Assembly: GCA_964354155.1 (NCBI GenBank)
Contig: CAYGYG010000002.1
Coordinates: forward strand, 1 to 64,000
DNA length: 64,000 nucleotides
Reading direction: 5' to 3'
From: CAYGYG01 sp964354155
GTDB taxonomy: Bacteria > Hydrothermota > Tepidihabitantia > SM23-42 > CAYGYG01
Below are positions 18,429-26,612 of the stretch, in pieces; positions within the stretch are counted from its first letter, which is position 1; each line of letters opens with the position of its first letter. The notes beneath the pieces were generated by a model. It ran no database searches. It was not told where the DNA came from and was given only the letters and a program-made list of their open reading frames with translations. Position numbers and translations under genes: made by a program.

Positions 18429-19235
18429 TCAGGACCCGATCAGTTTTAGGAGAATGTAGAAAAAAGGAACGGTGAAGAGAAGACTGTCGATCCGGTCGAG
18501 CACGCCGCCGTGGCCCGGGAAGAGATTCGAGGTGTCCTTGAGCCCAGTCTCGCGTTTGAAGGCCGATTCAAACAGATCACCCAGGGTCGCGAGGATGCTG
18601 ATCCCGAGAGCCACGGCAAGCTGGCTGGGAAGCGGCAGGCCGATTCGGAAAAGATGGTCAAGCAGGTAGGTTGCCGGCAAGATCAAGAGCAGGCCGCCGG
18701 CCAGCCCTTCATAGCTTTTCTTCGGGCTGATGTCCGGCGCCAGACGTCGCCGGCCGAAGGTCATGCCGGCCAGATAGGCGCCGGTATCAAAGACCCAGGT
18801 GAGCAGCATCGGGAAGAGGCAGTAGGTAAGACCGACCCGGCGCAGCAAGATGACAAACGATGGCAAGACGGCGAGATAGATGATGGCGAACACGGTCACC
18901 GAAATCCGGTCAAGAAACGAAGTTTTGTCAAACCGGAGCGTGCTCAAGAGCGCGATGTAGACCAGAAGCAAGGCGGCGACAAGCAGCGGGGGCCAGGAAA
19001 AATAGACGGCGCAAGGAACCAGACTGGCCGGACCGAAAAGGCAGGCGGGGTGGGGGTAGATGTTCTTGCGGTGGCAGATGCGCGAAAATTCGATGAGCGC
19101 GAGATTGACGACGGCGAGAATGAATATGACGGTGAAAAAACGGTCGAGCCAGAGAAAGAGCACGGTGACGGGAATCAGCAGAAACGCGGTTGCGGTGCGG
19201 ATGAGCAAGGACCTACTCTTTGTCAACTCGGCCAA
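18429..19235 (-). CDS. cdsA: Phosphatidate cytidylyltransferase
   Basis: Makes CDP-diacylglycerol from phosphatidate and CTP. Multi-helix membrane protein of up to 268 residues ending with the family signature 'FPGHGGVLDRIDSLLFTVP'; 'DISPKKSYEGLAGG' precedes it. The first open codon (TTG 19235) overlaps uppS by 23 bases; TTG 19208, just after the uppS stop, gives a start (MLIRTATAFLLIP) more like other CdsA proteins and may be the true one. uppS-cdsA is a conserved bacterial pair. Confidence 0.93.
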   Translation of the reverse strand: MAELTKSRSLLIRTATAFLLIPVTVLFLWLDRFFTVIFILAVVNLALIEFSRICHRKNIYPHPACLFGPASLVPCAVYFSWPPLLVAALLLVYIALLSTLRFDKTSFLDRISVTVFAIIYLAVLPSFVILLRRVGLTYCLFPMLLTWVFDTGAYLAGMTFGRRRLAPDISPKKSYEGLAGGLLLILPATYLLDHLFRIGLPLPSQLAVALGISILATLGDLFESAFKRETGLKDTSNLFPGHGGVLDRIDSLLFTVPFFYILLKLIGS

Positions 19236-19926
19236 AGCGCCGCTCCCTTTTTTCGAAATCCTGAATCGCCAGCTCGAGTTCCTTTTTACGGAAGTCGGGC
19301 CAGAGCTTGGGAGTAAAATAGAATTCCGTGTAGGCCGACTGCCAGAGCAGGAAGTTGGAGATCCGGGCCCGCTTTTCGCATCCGGTGCGGATCAAGATGT
19401 CGGGATCGGGCTGATCAGGATTGTACAGGTACTTGGCAAACAATTCTTCGTCGATCTTGCCGAGGTCGATGCGCGACTGACGATCTTCGGCGAGTATTCT
19501 CTTGACGGCATCGATAATTTCGGCGCGACCGCCGTAGCTGATCGCCAGACACATGGTGAGACCGGTGTTGTTCTTGGTCGCTTCGATCGACTTTTCGAAG
19601 GCGGCGCGGATGTCGGGCGCGAGGTCGCCGATTCGGCCGGTAAAACGCACGCGGACGTTGTTCTTATGAAGGTCGGGCGTCTCCTTGATGATCAGTTCCT
19701 TGAGCATTTTCATCAAGGTCGAGACTTCGTCGCCGGGTCGCTGCCAGTTTTCGGTCGAAAAAGTGTAAAGGGTGAGATAGCGGACGCCGAAATCAGAGGC
19801 CGCCCGGACTACCGCCCGGACCGACTCGACGCCCTCGTGGTGGCCGACGAGCCTCGGCAGGCCCCGCTTTTTCGCCCACCGGCCGTTTCCATCCATGATG
19901 ATGGCAATGTGCTGCGGAACCGACAT
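19213..19926 (-). CDS. uppS: Isoprenyl transferase (undecaprenyl diphosphate synthase)
   Basis: 237 residues. 'IIMDGNGRWAKKRGLPRLVGH' with the catalytic aspartate, 'TLYTFSTENWQRP', and the C-terminal 'DILIRTGCEKRARISNFLLWQ' and 'YTEFYFTPKLWPDF' are the cis-prenyltransferase blocks. It makes the C55 lipid carrier for peptidoglycan and O-glycan. Its -10 box ends 5 bases before the ATG with no ribosome-binding site between, so a leaderless mRNA is predicted. Confidence 0.95.
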   Translation of the reverse strand: MSVPQHIAIIMDGNGRWAKKRGLPRLVGHHEGVESVRAVVRAASDFGVRYLTLYTFSTENWQRPGDEVSTLMKMLKELIIKETPDLHKNNVRVRFTGRIGDLAPDIRAAFEKSIEATKNNTGLTMCLAISYGGRAEIIDAVKRILAEDRQSRIDLGKIDEELFAKYLYNPDQPDPDILIRTGCEKRARISNFLLWQSAYTEFYFTPKLWPDFRKKELELAIQDFEKRERRFGRVDKE

Positions 19927-19931
19927 TTATC

Positions 19932-19959
19932 ATTATATTCGCGCAAGGGCAAAAGTCAA
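19932..19959 (-). promoter_or_regulatory. Promoter for uppS-cdsA-rarA, predicted leaderless
   Basis: TTGACT (19959-19954), 16-base spacer, TATAAT (19937-19932), then only GATAA before the ATG. Confidence 0.7.
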
Positions 19960-19973
19960 CTTCATTGATGAAG

Positions 19974-20130
19974 CATCATCGATTACGGCGATAAGACGGC
20001 TGATTACAGTGATGAGCAATCAGTGGACGGAAGTAGCGAGTAGAGAGTAGCAAGTAGCGAGAAGCGAGAAGATGAAGCAATGAGTGCTGAGCAACGAGCG
20101 ATGAGTATTTCCCTTCGGCATCGCCCCCTC
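19974..20130. repeat. Intergenic mosaic of three repeat families
   Basis: In order: a pair of ATTACNGNGAT units (19978-20017), 'gtagcgagtagagagtag' units (20034-20070), and a 'gcaatgagtgctgagcaacg' unit (20078-20100). The last appears inverted at 31283-31315. The rest of the 19927-20240 gap holds no recognisable gene. Confidence 0.6.
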
Positions 20131-20240
20131 TCCTTTCTATCCTCCCCCATAAACCAAATAAACTTGACAAATCAGATAAACCAATATGTGCCTCCGGCAC
20201 TAGCTCGGTGTCCCGTACGGGACAAACGCGCTTAACGTTC

Positions 20241-20268
20241 TTGACAATCGTCGGTATCCGGCTAACAT
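20241..20268 (+). promoter_or_regulatory. Promoter for the four-gene membrane cluster, predicted leaderless
   Basis: TTGACA (20241-20246), 16-base spacer, TAACAT (20263-20268), then 6 bases to the GTG at 20275. The arrangement matches lptE in spacing and -10 sequence. Confidence 0.6.
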
Positions 20269-20274
20269 TGGGGC

Positions 20275-21366
20275 GTGTTTATCGTCCTTTTCTTAGTATC
20301 CCTCCTCCCTCCGAGCGGGGTCAAAGCCGTCAATACTCCCAATGATGCCGGCGGCAGCATCAGGATCGCCTGGCAGGTTTCACCAGACGATAAATCGATC
20401 GACGGGTACGCCGTTTTTCGCGCCGAGGGGCCGGACACCGTTTCCTGCCGAATCGGATCGGTTGGTGCCGGGGTCAGCGATTTCGAAGACGACCAGGTTG
20501 ATGACCGGAAAACCTACTCTTACCAGGTCGCCGCCTTCAAAGACAGCGCAATAGTCTACTCGGCGTCGAGCAGCCAGGCTCGGTCCGGACCCGAGTGGTT
20601 TCACTTCGGCCGGCTTAATGTCCTGATCGGTTTCCTGTTGTTCTCGGCCTTTGTTCTCTACTATGTGGGGCACGTGAAGAAGGGCAAGCAGCTTTTTGTC
20701 CGCAAGATTCCGGGCCTGGACGCAGTCGAGGAGGCAATCGGACGAGCCACGGAGATGGGCAAACCGATTCTATATGTACCGGGGATGGCGGACGTCGACT
20801 ACACGGCCACAATCGCTTCGATGAGTATTCTGAGCGAAGTGGCCAAGAAGGTTGCAACCTACGAGACGCCCCTGCTGGTGGTGAACCGCATGCCGGTCGT
20901 CTACACGATATCCAAAGAAGTGGTGAAAGAGGCTTACACTGCCGTGGGCCGGCCCGATGCCTTCAAAGAAGACTATGTCCGGTTTCTCACCGATTCTCAG
21001 TTTGGTTTTGCCGCCGGGGTGGATGGCATCATGATGCGGGAAAAGCCGGCGACGAACTTCTTCATCGGCTATTTCTGGGCCGAGGCATTGGTCTTGGCCG
21101 AGACCGGTTCCCACTCCGGGGCGATTCAGATTGCCGGAACCGATGCCGTCATGCAGCTGCCGTTTTTTATCACCGCCTGCGACTACACGCTGATCGGTGA
21201 AGAGCTTTACGCCGCCAGCGCCTATCTTTCGCGGAACCCGATTCTGCTCAGTACCCTCCGGGCCCAGGACTTGGGCAAGCTCATCGTGATGATTCTGCTT
21301 TTAGGCTTCTCGGTCGTCAGCTTCTTTCTCAAGTTTGACGTGCTTCGGCTCCTGGCGGTAGGCTAA
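20275..21366 (+). CDS. Membrane protein with fibronectin type III domain (DUF6754-like), cluster gene 1
   Basis: 363 residues starting at GTG. Signal peptide (1-18), one fibronectin III-like domain (about 28-100, 'IRIAWQVSPDDKSIDGYAVFRA ... YSYQVAAF'), a membrane helix (about 113-132), a ~200-residue alpha/beta domain with 'GKPILYVPGMADVDYTATIASMSIL' and 'TGSHSGAIQIAGTDAVMQ', and a C-terminal helix (about 335-355). It resembles proteins annotated DUF6754, recalled not searched. First of four tightly packed genes. Function unknown. Confidence 0.65.
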   Translation: MFIVLFLVSLLPPSGVKAVNTPNDAGGSIRIAWQVSPDDKSIDGYAVFRAEGPDTVSCRIGSVGAGVSDFEDDQVDDRKTYSYQVAAFKDSAIVYSASSSQARSGPEWFHFGRLNVLIGFLLFSAFVLYYVGHVKKGKQLFVRKIPGLDAVEEAIGRATEMGKPILYVPGMADVDYTATIASMSILSEVAKKVATYETPLLVVNRMPVVYTISKEVVKEAYTAVGRPDAFKEDYVRFLTDSQFGFAAGVDGIMMREKPATNFFIGYFWAEALVLAETGSHSGAIQIAGTDAVMQLPFFITACDYTLIGEELYAASAYLSRNPILLSTLRAQDLGKLIVMILLLGFSVVSFFLKFDVLRLLAVG

Positions 21367-21368
21367 TA

Positions 21369-21992
21369 ATGAAACGCGCGATTCCGATGGCCATCTGTCT
21401 GTTCATGGGGATATTCATGATTGTCCAGTTCTTCATTCCCCATCCGATTTCGATCCGGGCCAACGAAACCATCCTCAAGTGGGTTATTATTCTGGTTGCT
21501 TTTGCGCTGGTGCTGGGGATCGGCAATCTCGTGACCCACCACTTCAACAAGATCAAACGCCAGAAAGAAGGCTGGTTGTATAGTGTGGTCATGCTGGTCT
21601 GTCTTGTTGTTACCGCGGGCGTCGGGCTGGTCTGGGGTGTCGGCCTGGGCACGGTTTTCCAGAGTATCTACATCAATATTCTGGCCCCGCTGGGCGCAAC
21701 CATGTTCGCGATTCTTGCTTATTACATGGCGTCGGCTGCCTACCGGTCGTTCCGGGCCCGGAGTCTTGAGGCGACCCTGCTCTTGATCGCGGCCTTCATC
21801 GTCATGATTGGCTTCATGCCGTTCGGGGCATTCATCCACCCCAGGATCCCGGAGTTCGCCGAGTGGCTCGTGAAGGTTCCCAACATGGCGGCGAAAAGGG
21901 GCATTCAGATCGGGATTGCCTTCGGCTCAATCGCGACCGCGCTGCGGATGATTCTGGGCATTGAACGGTCCTGGCTGGGAGGCAAGGAATGA
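21369..21992 (+). CDS. Polytopic membrane protein, cluster gene 2
   Basis: 207 residues, mostly hydrophobic, with about six membrane helices (near 5-23, 33-54, 70-94, 98-122, 137-157 and a weaker one at 175-192). I recognise no motif. It starts 2 bases after gene 1 ends and overlaps gene 3 by the ATGA codon pair, so it is translationally coupled. A membrane scaffold or channel subunit is plausible but not shown. Confidence 0.7.
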   Translation: MKRAIPMAICLFMGIFMIVQFFIPHPISIRANETILKWVIILVAFALVLGIGNLVTHHFNKIKRQKEGWLYSVVMLVCLVVTAGVGLVWGVGLGTVFQSIYINILAPLGATMFAILAYYMASAAYRSFRARSLEATLLLIAAFIVMIGFMPFGAFIHPRIPEFAEWLVKVPNMAAKRGIQIGIAFGSIATALRMILGIERSWLGGKE

Positions 21993-22837
21993 ACATCGAC
22001 CGCCGGATCATCTACTTACTGCTCACCGCCGGCGTCGTCTTCCCGCTCGTCCGGCCGCTCAATATTCCCCAGAATATCATGCCCCAGACCAAGAAGCTGT
22101 TCGATTATGTCGATAGTGTCGCTCCCTACGACAAGGCAGTTCTGCTTTCGGGTGACTATGCGCCGGGAACTATGCCCGAGAACCACCCGATGTTCTACGC
22201 GCTGCTGCGCCACTGCCTGGCCCGGCGCGTGCGGGTGATCGTCATATCGCTCGACCCGCAGAATCCCAGTCTCTGCCTTGAGGGGCTGGCCACGGTGACG
22301 TCCGGGATGAACCAGTCGGCCCAGTCGCGGTCGGACAGCGTCATCTACGGCCGGGACTACGTCTACCTGGGCTGGAAGTCGGGTATTGTCGCGGCGATCA
22401 TGGGGATGGGTGAATCGATCAGTATGATCTATCCAAGAGACTATTACCAGAATCAGACCGACACTCTGGAGATGATGCGCAGCATCAAGAACTACAAGCA
22501 GGTTGCCATCGTGATTTCGATCGCCGGTGCGGCTTATCCGGAATCTTACTTAGCCTACGGCCAATCACGGTATGGAGTCCGGGTCGGGGCCGGCGTGACT
22601 GCGGTCATGGCCGCGGACTACTATCCCTATCTCCAGACCGGTCAGTTTACCGGTATGATGGCGGGCATGAAGGGCGCGGCCGAGTACGAGGTCCTTAACG
22701 AGCGGGCCGGTTACACGACGGCCTTCAAGACGGCGGGCCAGGGCATGGACTCACAGTCCCTGGTCCACATTCTCATCATCGCCGCGATCATTCTCGGCAA
22801 TGTCTTTTTCTTCATCGGGCGGAGGAAGAAGCAGTGA
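21989..22837 (+). CDS. Membrane-anchored alpha/beta protein, cluster gene 3
   Basis: 282 residues. N-terminal hydrophobic segment (about 5-22), a ~220-residue extracytoplasmic alpha/beta domain with 'YDKAVLLSGDYAPGTMPENHP' and 'VRVIVISLDPQNPSL', and a C-terminal membrane helix (about 255-276) followed by Arg/Lys, giving one clear cytoplasmic end. Not a family I recognise. It overlaps both neighbours (ATGA and GTGA). Confidence 0.7.
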   Translation: MNIDRRIIYLLLTAGVVFPLVRPLNIPQNIMPQTKKLFDYVDSVAPYDKAVLLSGDYAPGTMPENHPMFYALLRHCLARRVRVIVISLDPQNPSLCLEGLATVTSGMNQSAQSRSDSVIYGRDYVYLGWKSGIVAAIMGMGESISMIYPRDYYQNQTDTLEMMRSIKNYKQVAIVISIAGAAYPESYLAYGQSRYGVRVGAGVTAVMAADYYPYLQTGQFTGMMAGMKGAAEYEVLNERAGYTTAFKTAGQGMDSQSLVHILIIAAIILGNVFFFIGRRKKQ

Positions 22838-23454
22838 GTACGGATCCCTGGACCTGGGTTGCGGCGCTGCTCACGCTGGCGATTTTTTCGTTTCTCTACA
22901 AGGACAATCCATTCTATCGTCTGGCCGAGCATATCTTCCTCGGCGTGGCGAACGGATATGCGATTGCCATCTATTTTAATAACTCAATCCGGCCCAATCT
23001 GATCAACCAGCTGGCGGCCGGGAATTTCGTCTACCTCGTGCCTTTGATTCTGGGACTTCTCTACTTCACCCGATTCATGCCCAAGGTAAACTGGCTGGTC
23101 CGGCTGCCGATCGGCTTCATGATCGGGTGGGGCGCGGGCATCAGCATCCCGGCGTATCTGCAGACCAACATCATCAAACAGCTGCAGGGCACGGTCGTCA
23201 CTCCCGCCAGTTTCAACAATGTGACGCAGGGCATCTGGCAGGTGGTGATCTGTATCGGCGTCATCGTCACCCTGATCTACTTTTTCTTCTCGACCGAGCA
23301 GAAAGGGATTCTCAAAGGCGCCTCCAAGCTCGGGGTCATATTCATCATGATCGGGTTTGGCGCATCTTTCGGTTATACCGTGATGGCCCGGGTCAGCCTG
23401 CTCATCGGCCGCATCCAGTTTCTGCTCGGCCCCTGGCTCGGCCTAATCCATTAA
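22834..23454 (+). CDS. Polytopic membrane protein, cluster gene 4
   Basis: 206 residues with about six membrane helices. It starts at GTG inside the stop of gene 3. 'LYKDNPFYRLAEHIFLGVANGYAIAIYFNN' at the N-terminus is distinctive and could serve as a search seed. Together with genes 1-3 it probably forms one membrane complex; no homologue with known function comes to mind. Confidence 0.7.
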   Translation: MSTDPWTWVAALLTLAIFSFLYKDNPFYRLAEHIFLGVANGYAIAIYFNNSIRPNLINQLAAGNFVYLVPLILGLLYFTRFMPKVNWLVRLPIGFMIGWGAGISIPAYLQTNIIKQLQGTVVTPASFNNVTQGIWQVVICIGVIVTLIYFFFSTEQKGILKGASKLGVIFIMIGFGASFGYTVMARVSLLIGRIQFLLGPWLGLIH

Positions 23455-23485
23455 ACCACCCACCGGGGTCAGTCCTCCCCGAGAG

Positions 23486-23875
23486 TTATCTCAGCAGGCG
23501 GTTTACTGCCTTGAGGAGGGTCTTGGCCTCCAGCGGTTTGTTGAGGAATTCGTCGGCCGGCAGCCACGATTCGTCGCCGGCCGAAGAGGCGAATTTGAAG
23601 GGGAAGGCCTTGTCGATCGCACTCAGGACGATGATCGGAACGGTCGCAGTTTTCTTGTCCCGCTTGAGGCGACGGCAAATATCAAAGCCGGTGTCGGTCT
23701 TCTCGAGCATTATGTCAAGAACGATCAGGTCGGGTTTTTCCTTTCTTGTTCGCTCGAAGCATTGCTTCGTATTGTGGGCCGCCCCGACGCGAAAACCCTT
23801 GCTTTTCAAGATACGTTTCGTCGTGGCGACGAAGTTGCGGTCGTCATCGACCAACAAGATCAGTCTGGGCTTCAT
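23486..23875 (-). CDS. Single-domain response regulator
   Basis: 129 residues, receiver domain only. Acidic pocket 'VDDD' (residues 9-12), phospho-acceptor Asp54 in 'LIVLDIML', the switch 'VLSA', and Lys in 'FLNKPL'. There is a small insertion between the switch and the lysine ('FPFKFASSAGDESWLP'). It overlaps the kinase gene by ATGA, so the two are a coupled pair. With no output domain it must act by protein contact. Confidence 0.9.
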   Translation of the reverse strand: MKPRLILLVDDDRNFVATTKRILKSKGFRVGAAHNTKQCFERTRKEKPDLIVLDIMLEKTDTGFDICRRLKRDKKTATVPIIVLSAIDKAFPFKFASSAGDESWLPADEFLNKPLEAKTLLKAVNRLLR

Positions 23876-25164
23876 TTCGTCTCCTTCATCCGTTGGTGAG
23901 GATTCTGCGGGATGGTTAGCGTGAAGGTGACCAGGGCATCGGGACGGCCTCTCCGCGCCGCCGCGCCCCTGGCTGGAATGCAGTGCACCACGACCTTGCC
24001 GCCGTGGAGCTGGGCGATCTTCTTCACCACGAACAGCCCGAGTCCGGTGCCGGGATTGCCGGCCGGGTTAAGTCGCACGAACTCCTGGAAGATATCCGTC
24101 GAACGCTCTTTCGGGATTGCCGGGCCCCAGTTCTGAATCGAGAATTCGAGAACCGTTTTCGATTTGCCGGCTCGGCAGACAATCGTGGTGCCGGGGGTTG
24201 CGTACTTAGCCGCGTTGTTGATCAGATTATTGAGGGCGATGTGCAGCAAGTCCTGGTCGCAGAAGACCCGGCGCCGGCGGGAAAGCCTTTTCACAACCCG
24301 GAGGCGACGTTGGGCCAGGGCGGGCTTGAGTCCAGTCAAAACCGGGCTCAAGACGTCGCGCTCGAAATCGACCGGCCGGGGTCGAAAGAGCAGCTGACCC
24401 GCATGGGCCCTTGAGAAAATCAGGTAGTTGCGGGCCATGTCACGAATGAACTTCAGGCTGGACATGGCGCTTTCGAGCATCTCGCGCCGATTCGCTGGGG
24501 ACACGGCCCGGGCCACTTTGCGGTCCAACAAAGCGCTGACATTCAGCACCGCGTTGCCCAGAGCCCCCTGGAGCTCATGGGCGATGAAATTGAGGGTCCA
24601 GTTCAGCCGTTCGTTCAACCGGTGCGCTTCAGTATTGTCCCGGCTTACCTCGAGCACCTCGCAGGCCGGTTCGTCGCCATACTTGAGCGGCAGCGCCATG
24701 ATGTCGCTGTAGAAGGTCCGGCCGCCGCGGCCCGGGTGTCGATGGACCATCTTGACCGGTTTTTGCAGTTTGAAGGCCGCCCGGACCGGGCAGGTTGCAG
24801 CCGGACAGGCCGTTTTTCTGCCCTGGCTTACCCGGTAACACGCCGCGCCGATTGCCTGTTCCCGCCGGATGTGATACCGCCTCAGGTAAGCGTTGTTGCA
24901 GTTTACGACCTTCAAATCCTGGTTGATGATCGCCACACCGTCGTCAAGGAACTCGAGAATCACGCGCCCCAGGTAAGGCTGATTAGTGTGAGCCTGGGTC
25001 CTGATCCATTCGAGGACATGGTTTCTCGAGAAGCGCCATTTGCCGCCAATCTTGAATGCTCCGAGTCTGGCTTCCGAGGCCATGAGGTTGACGGCCGACC
25101 GAGTCGTCTTCAGAAGGCGCGCCACTTCGTCGACCGTCAAAACCCGATCTTGAGGTATTTTCAT
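23872..25164 (-). CDS. Histidine kinase with N-terminal MerR/excisionase-type DNA-binding domain and PAS domain
   Basis: 430 residues from ATG 25164 (an upstream in-frame codon would add 27 residues with no ribosome-binding site, and the promoter lies within that extension). Residues 7-55 are an excisionase-type winged helix ('LTVDEVARLLKTTRSAVNLM ... KIGGKWRFSRNHVLEWI'). Residues ~66-180 are a PAS domain with three Cys around 109-125. The H box is 'FIAHELQGALG' (His196); the N box is 'LNNLINNAAKY'; G1 is 'NWGPAIP' (Asn for Asp), G2 'GTGLGLFVVKKI'. No membrane helix, so it is cytoplasmic. A kinase carrying its own DNA-binding domain is unusual. It is divergent from hdrC. Confidence 0.85.
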   Translation of the reverse strand: MKIPQDRVLTVDEVARLLKTTRSAVNLMASEARLGAFKIGGKWRFSRNHVLEWIRTQAHTNQPYLGRVILEFLDDGVAIINQDLKVVNCNNAYLRRYHIRREQAIGAACYRVSQGRKTACPAATCPVRAAFKLQKPVKMVHRHPGRGGRTFYSDIMALPLKYGDEPACEVLEVSRDNTEAHRLNERLNWTLNFIAHELQGALGNAVLNVSALLDRKVARAVSPANRREMLESAMSSLKFIRDMARNYLIFSRAHAGQLLFRPRPVDFERDVLSPVLTGLKPALAQRRLRVVKRLSRRRRVFCDQDLLHIALNNLINNAAKYATPGTTIVCRAGKSKTVLEFSIQNWGPAIPKERSTDIFQEFVRLNPAGNPGTGLGLFVVKKIAQLHGGKVVVHCIPARGAAARRGRPDALVTFTLTIPQNPHQRMKETK

Positions 25165-25183
25165 GTTTCCTAACCTTAAGCGA

Positions 25184-25211
25184 ATTTTAGCCTGAAGTCC
25201 GGAAAAGTCAA
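25184..25211 (-). promoter_or_regulatory. Promoter for the kinase-response regulator pair
   Basis: TTGACT (25211-25206), 16-base spacer, TAAAAT (25189-25184). Its -35 is only 41 bases from the -35 of the divergent hdrC promoter. Confidence 0.65.
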
Positions 25212-25252
25212 GCGCGTGAAATCGAAATGTGCTTTGGGCGTGCAAATCTCAA

Positions 25253-25280
25253 TTGACTTTTCGCAATTTGAGACTATAAT
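25253..25280 (+). promoter_or_regulatory. Promoter for hdrC, predicted leaderless
   Basis: TTGACT (25253-25258), 16-base spacer, TATAAT (25275-25280), 8 bases to the ATG at 25289, with no ribosome-binding site in between. Confidence 0.7.
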
Positions 25281-25288
25281 ACCTCATT

Positions 25289-25687
25289 ATGACCGTGAGA
25301 CTCAAACTCAACAAAGAATTCACCTCAAAGATCGAAGAAATTAGTGGACAGAAGGTGTTCAACTGCTATCAGTGCGGCCGATGTTCAGCCGGCTGTCCTT
25401 TTGCTGCCTACATGGATCTCTTGCCCAATCAGGCGATAAGGTTCATCCAGCTTGGGTTCAAAGATGAGGTGCTGGCGGCGAAAGCCCCGTGGTTCTGTTC
25501 GGCGTGTTGGGTTTGCGCCACGAGGTGTCCCCGCGGCATCGATATCCCGAGAATCATGGAGGCATTAAGGGTGTTGATTCTCCGCAAGCGGATTGACATC
25601 ATAAATCCGCTGAACATTGACCGAAAACTCATGGTCGACTGCCCGCCCCAGGGCATCATCAGCGCCTATATGAAGTTTTCCGGATAG
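25289..25687 (+). CDS. hdrC: Heterodisulfide reductase-like subunit C
   Basis: 132 residues with two [4Fe-4S] cluster motifs: Cys26, 29, 32, 36 ('CYQCGRCSAGCP') and Cys70, 73, 76, 80 ('CSACWVCATRCP'), as in HdrC. It passes electrons between HdrA and HdrB in the soluble bifurcating complex. First gene of hdrC-hdrB-hdrA-mvhD. The likely start lies within a few bases of the predicted transcription start, so it may be translated without a leader. Confidence 0.92.
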   Translation: MTVRLKLNKEFTSKIEEISGQKVFNCYQCGRCSAGCPFAAYMDLLPNQAIRFIQLGFKDEVLAAKAPWFCSACWVCATRCPRGIDIPRIMEALRVLILRKRIDIINPLNIDRKLMVDCPPQGIISAYMKFSG

Positions 25688-25730
25688 GCACAGTACCGGA
25701 CCGCGGCGCGACGGACGAACCGGAGCAGAA

Positions 25731-26603
25731 ATGAAATACCTCTACTATCCAGGCTGCACACTGTACACCAAGGCCAAGGATTTTGATAATTCGATTCGGG
25801 CGGTCAGTCGGCAGATCGGAATCGAGCTGCAGGAGATGCCCAACTGGTACTGCTGTGGGACGGTTTCGACCCTGGCCTTTGACTATAAGATGGGCCTGCT
25901 TTCACCGTTGCGTAATCTGGCCAAGGCCCGCCAGCTGTCGATGGATCTGGTTACGGCCTGTTCCGCCTGCTACAACGTACTGAAGCGGACTAACTATCGG
26001 ATCAACAATAACCGGGAGGAGTTGGATATTCTCAATGACCATCTCCGCGAGTCGTACGATGGCCAGCAGAAGGTCTGGCACCTGCTTGAGGTATACCGGG
26101 ACCGAATCGGGTTCGGCAAAATCGGCGAGAAGGTGAAGAAGCAACTGGGCAATATGAAGATCGCCGCGTATTATGGTTGCCTCTTGCTGCGACCCAAAGC
26201 CGAGCTTCAGTTCGATGACCCGGAGCATCCGACGGTTCTTGACGAGCTTTTCAAGGTCTTGGGCGCCGATGTTGTCGACCATGCTTTCAAGGGCGAGTGT
26301 TGCGGTGCCTACCTGGTCGTCAACGCCCCGGACCTGGCCCAGGACGCTTCGTACCGAATCCTGCGTCATCTGACACGGAAAGGGGCGGAAGCGGTTATCA
26401 CCAGCTGTCCTTTGTGTCATTACAACCTTGACGCCCTGCAGGCACGGATGCGCGAGAAATATTCCGACTTCACGCCGGTGCCGATATTCTACTTCACCCA
26501 GCTCATGGCCGTTGCTTTGGGCCTTGACCAGAAAGACTGGGGACTATCCAGTAACCAAGTGGATACGACGGCGGTCCTCAAGAAGTACAAGTTGATAGTT
26601 TAG
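25731..26603 (+). CDS. hdrB: Heterodisulfide reductase-like subunit B
   Basis: 290 residues with two cysteine-rich CCG domains: 'YYPGCTLYTKA ... WYCCGTVS ... ACSACYNV' and 'YYGCLLLRP ... GECCGAYLV ... SCPLCHYNL'. In HdrB these hold two non-cubane [4Fe-4S] clusters that form the disulfide-reducing site. In bacteria the physiological disulfide or other acceptor is usually unknown. 'GCLLLRPK' matches the HdrB motif. The gene has a weak ribosome-binding site 43 bases after hdrC. Confidence 0.92.
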   Translation: MKYLYYPGCTLYTKAKDFDNSIRAVSRQIGIELQEMPNWYCCGTVSTLAFDYKMGLLSPLRNLAKARQLSMDLVTACSACYNVLKRTNYRINNNREELDILNDHLRESYDGQQKVWHLLEVYRDRIGFGKIGEKVKKQLGNMKIAAYYGCLLLRPKAELQFDDPEHPTVLDELFKVLGADVVDHAFKGECCGAYLVVNAPDLAQDASYRILRHLTRKGAEAVITSCPLCHYNLDALQARMREKYSDFTPVPIFYFTQLMAVALGLDQKDWGLSSNQVDTTAVLKKYKLIV

Positions 26604-26612
26604 GAGAGCATT

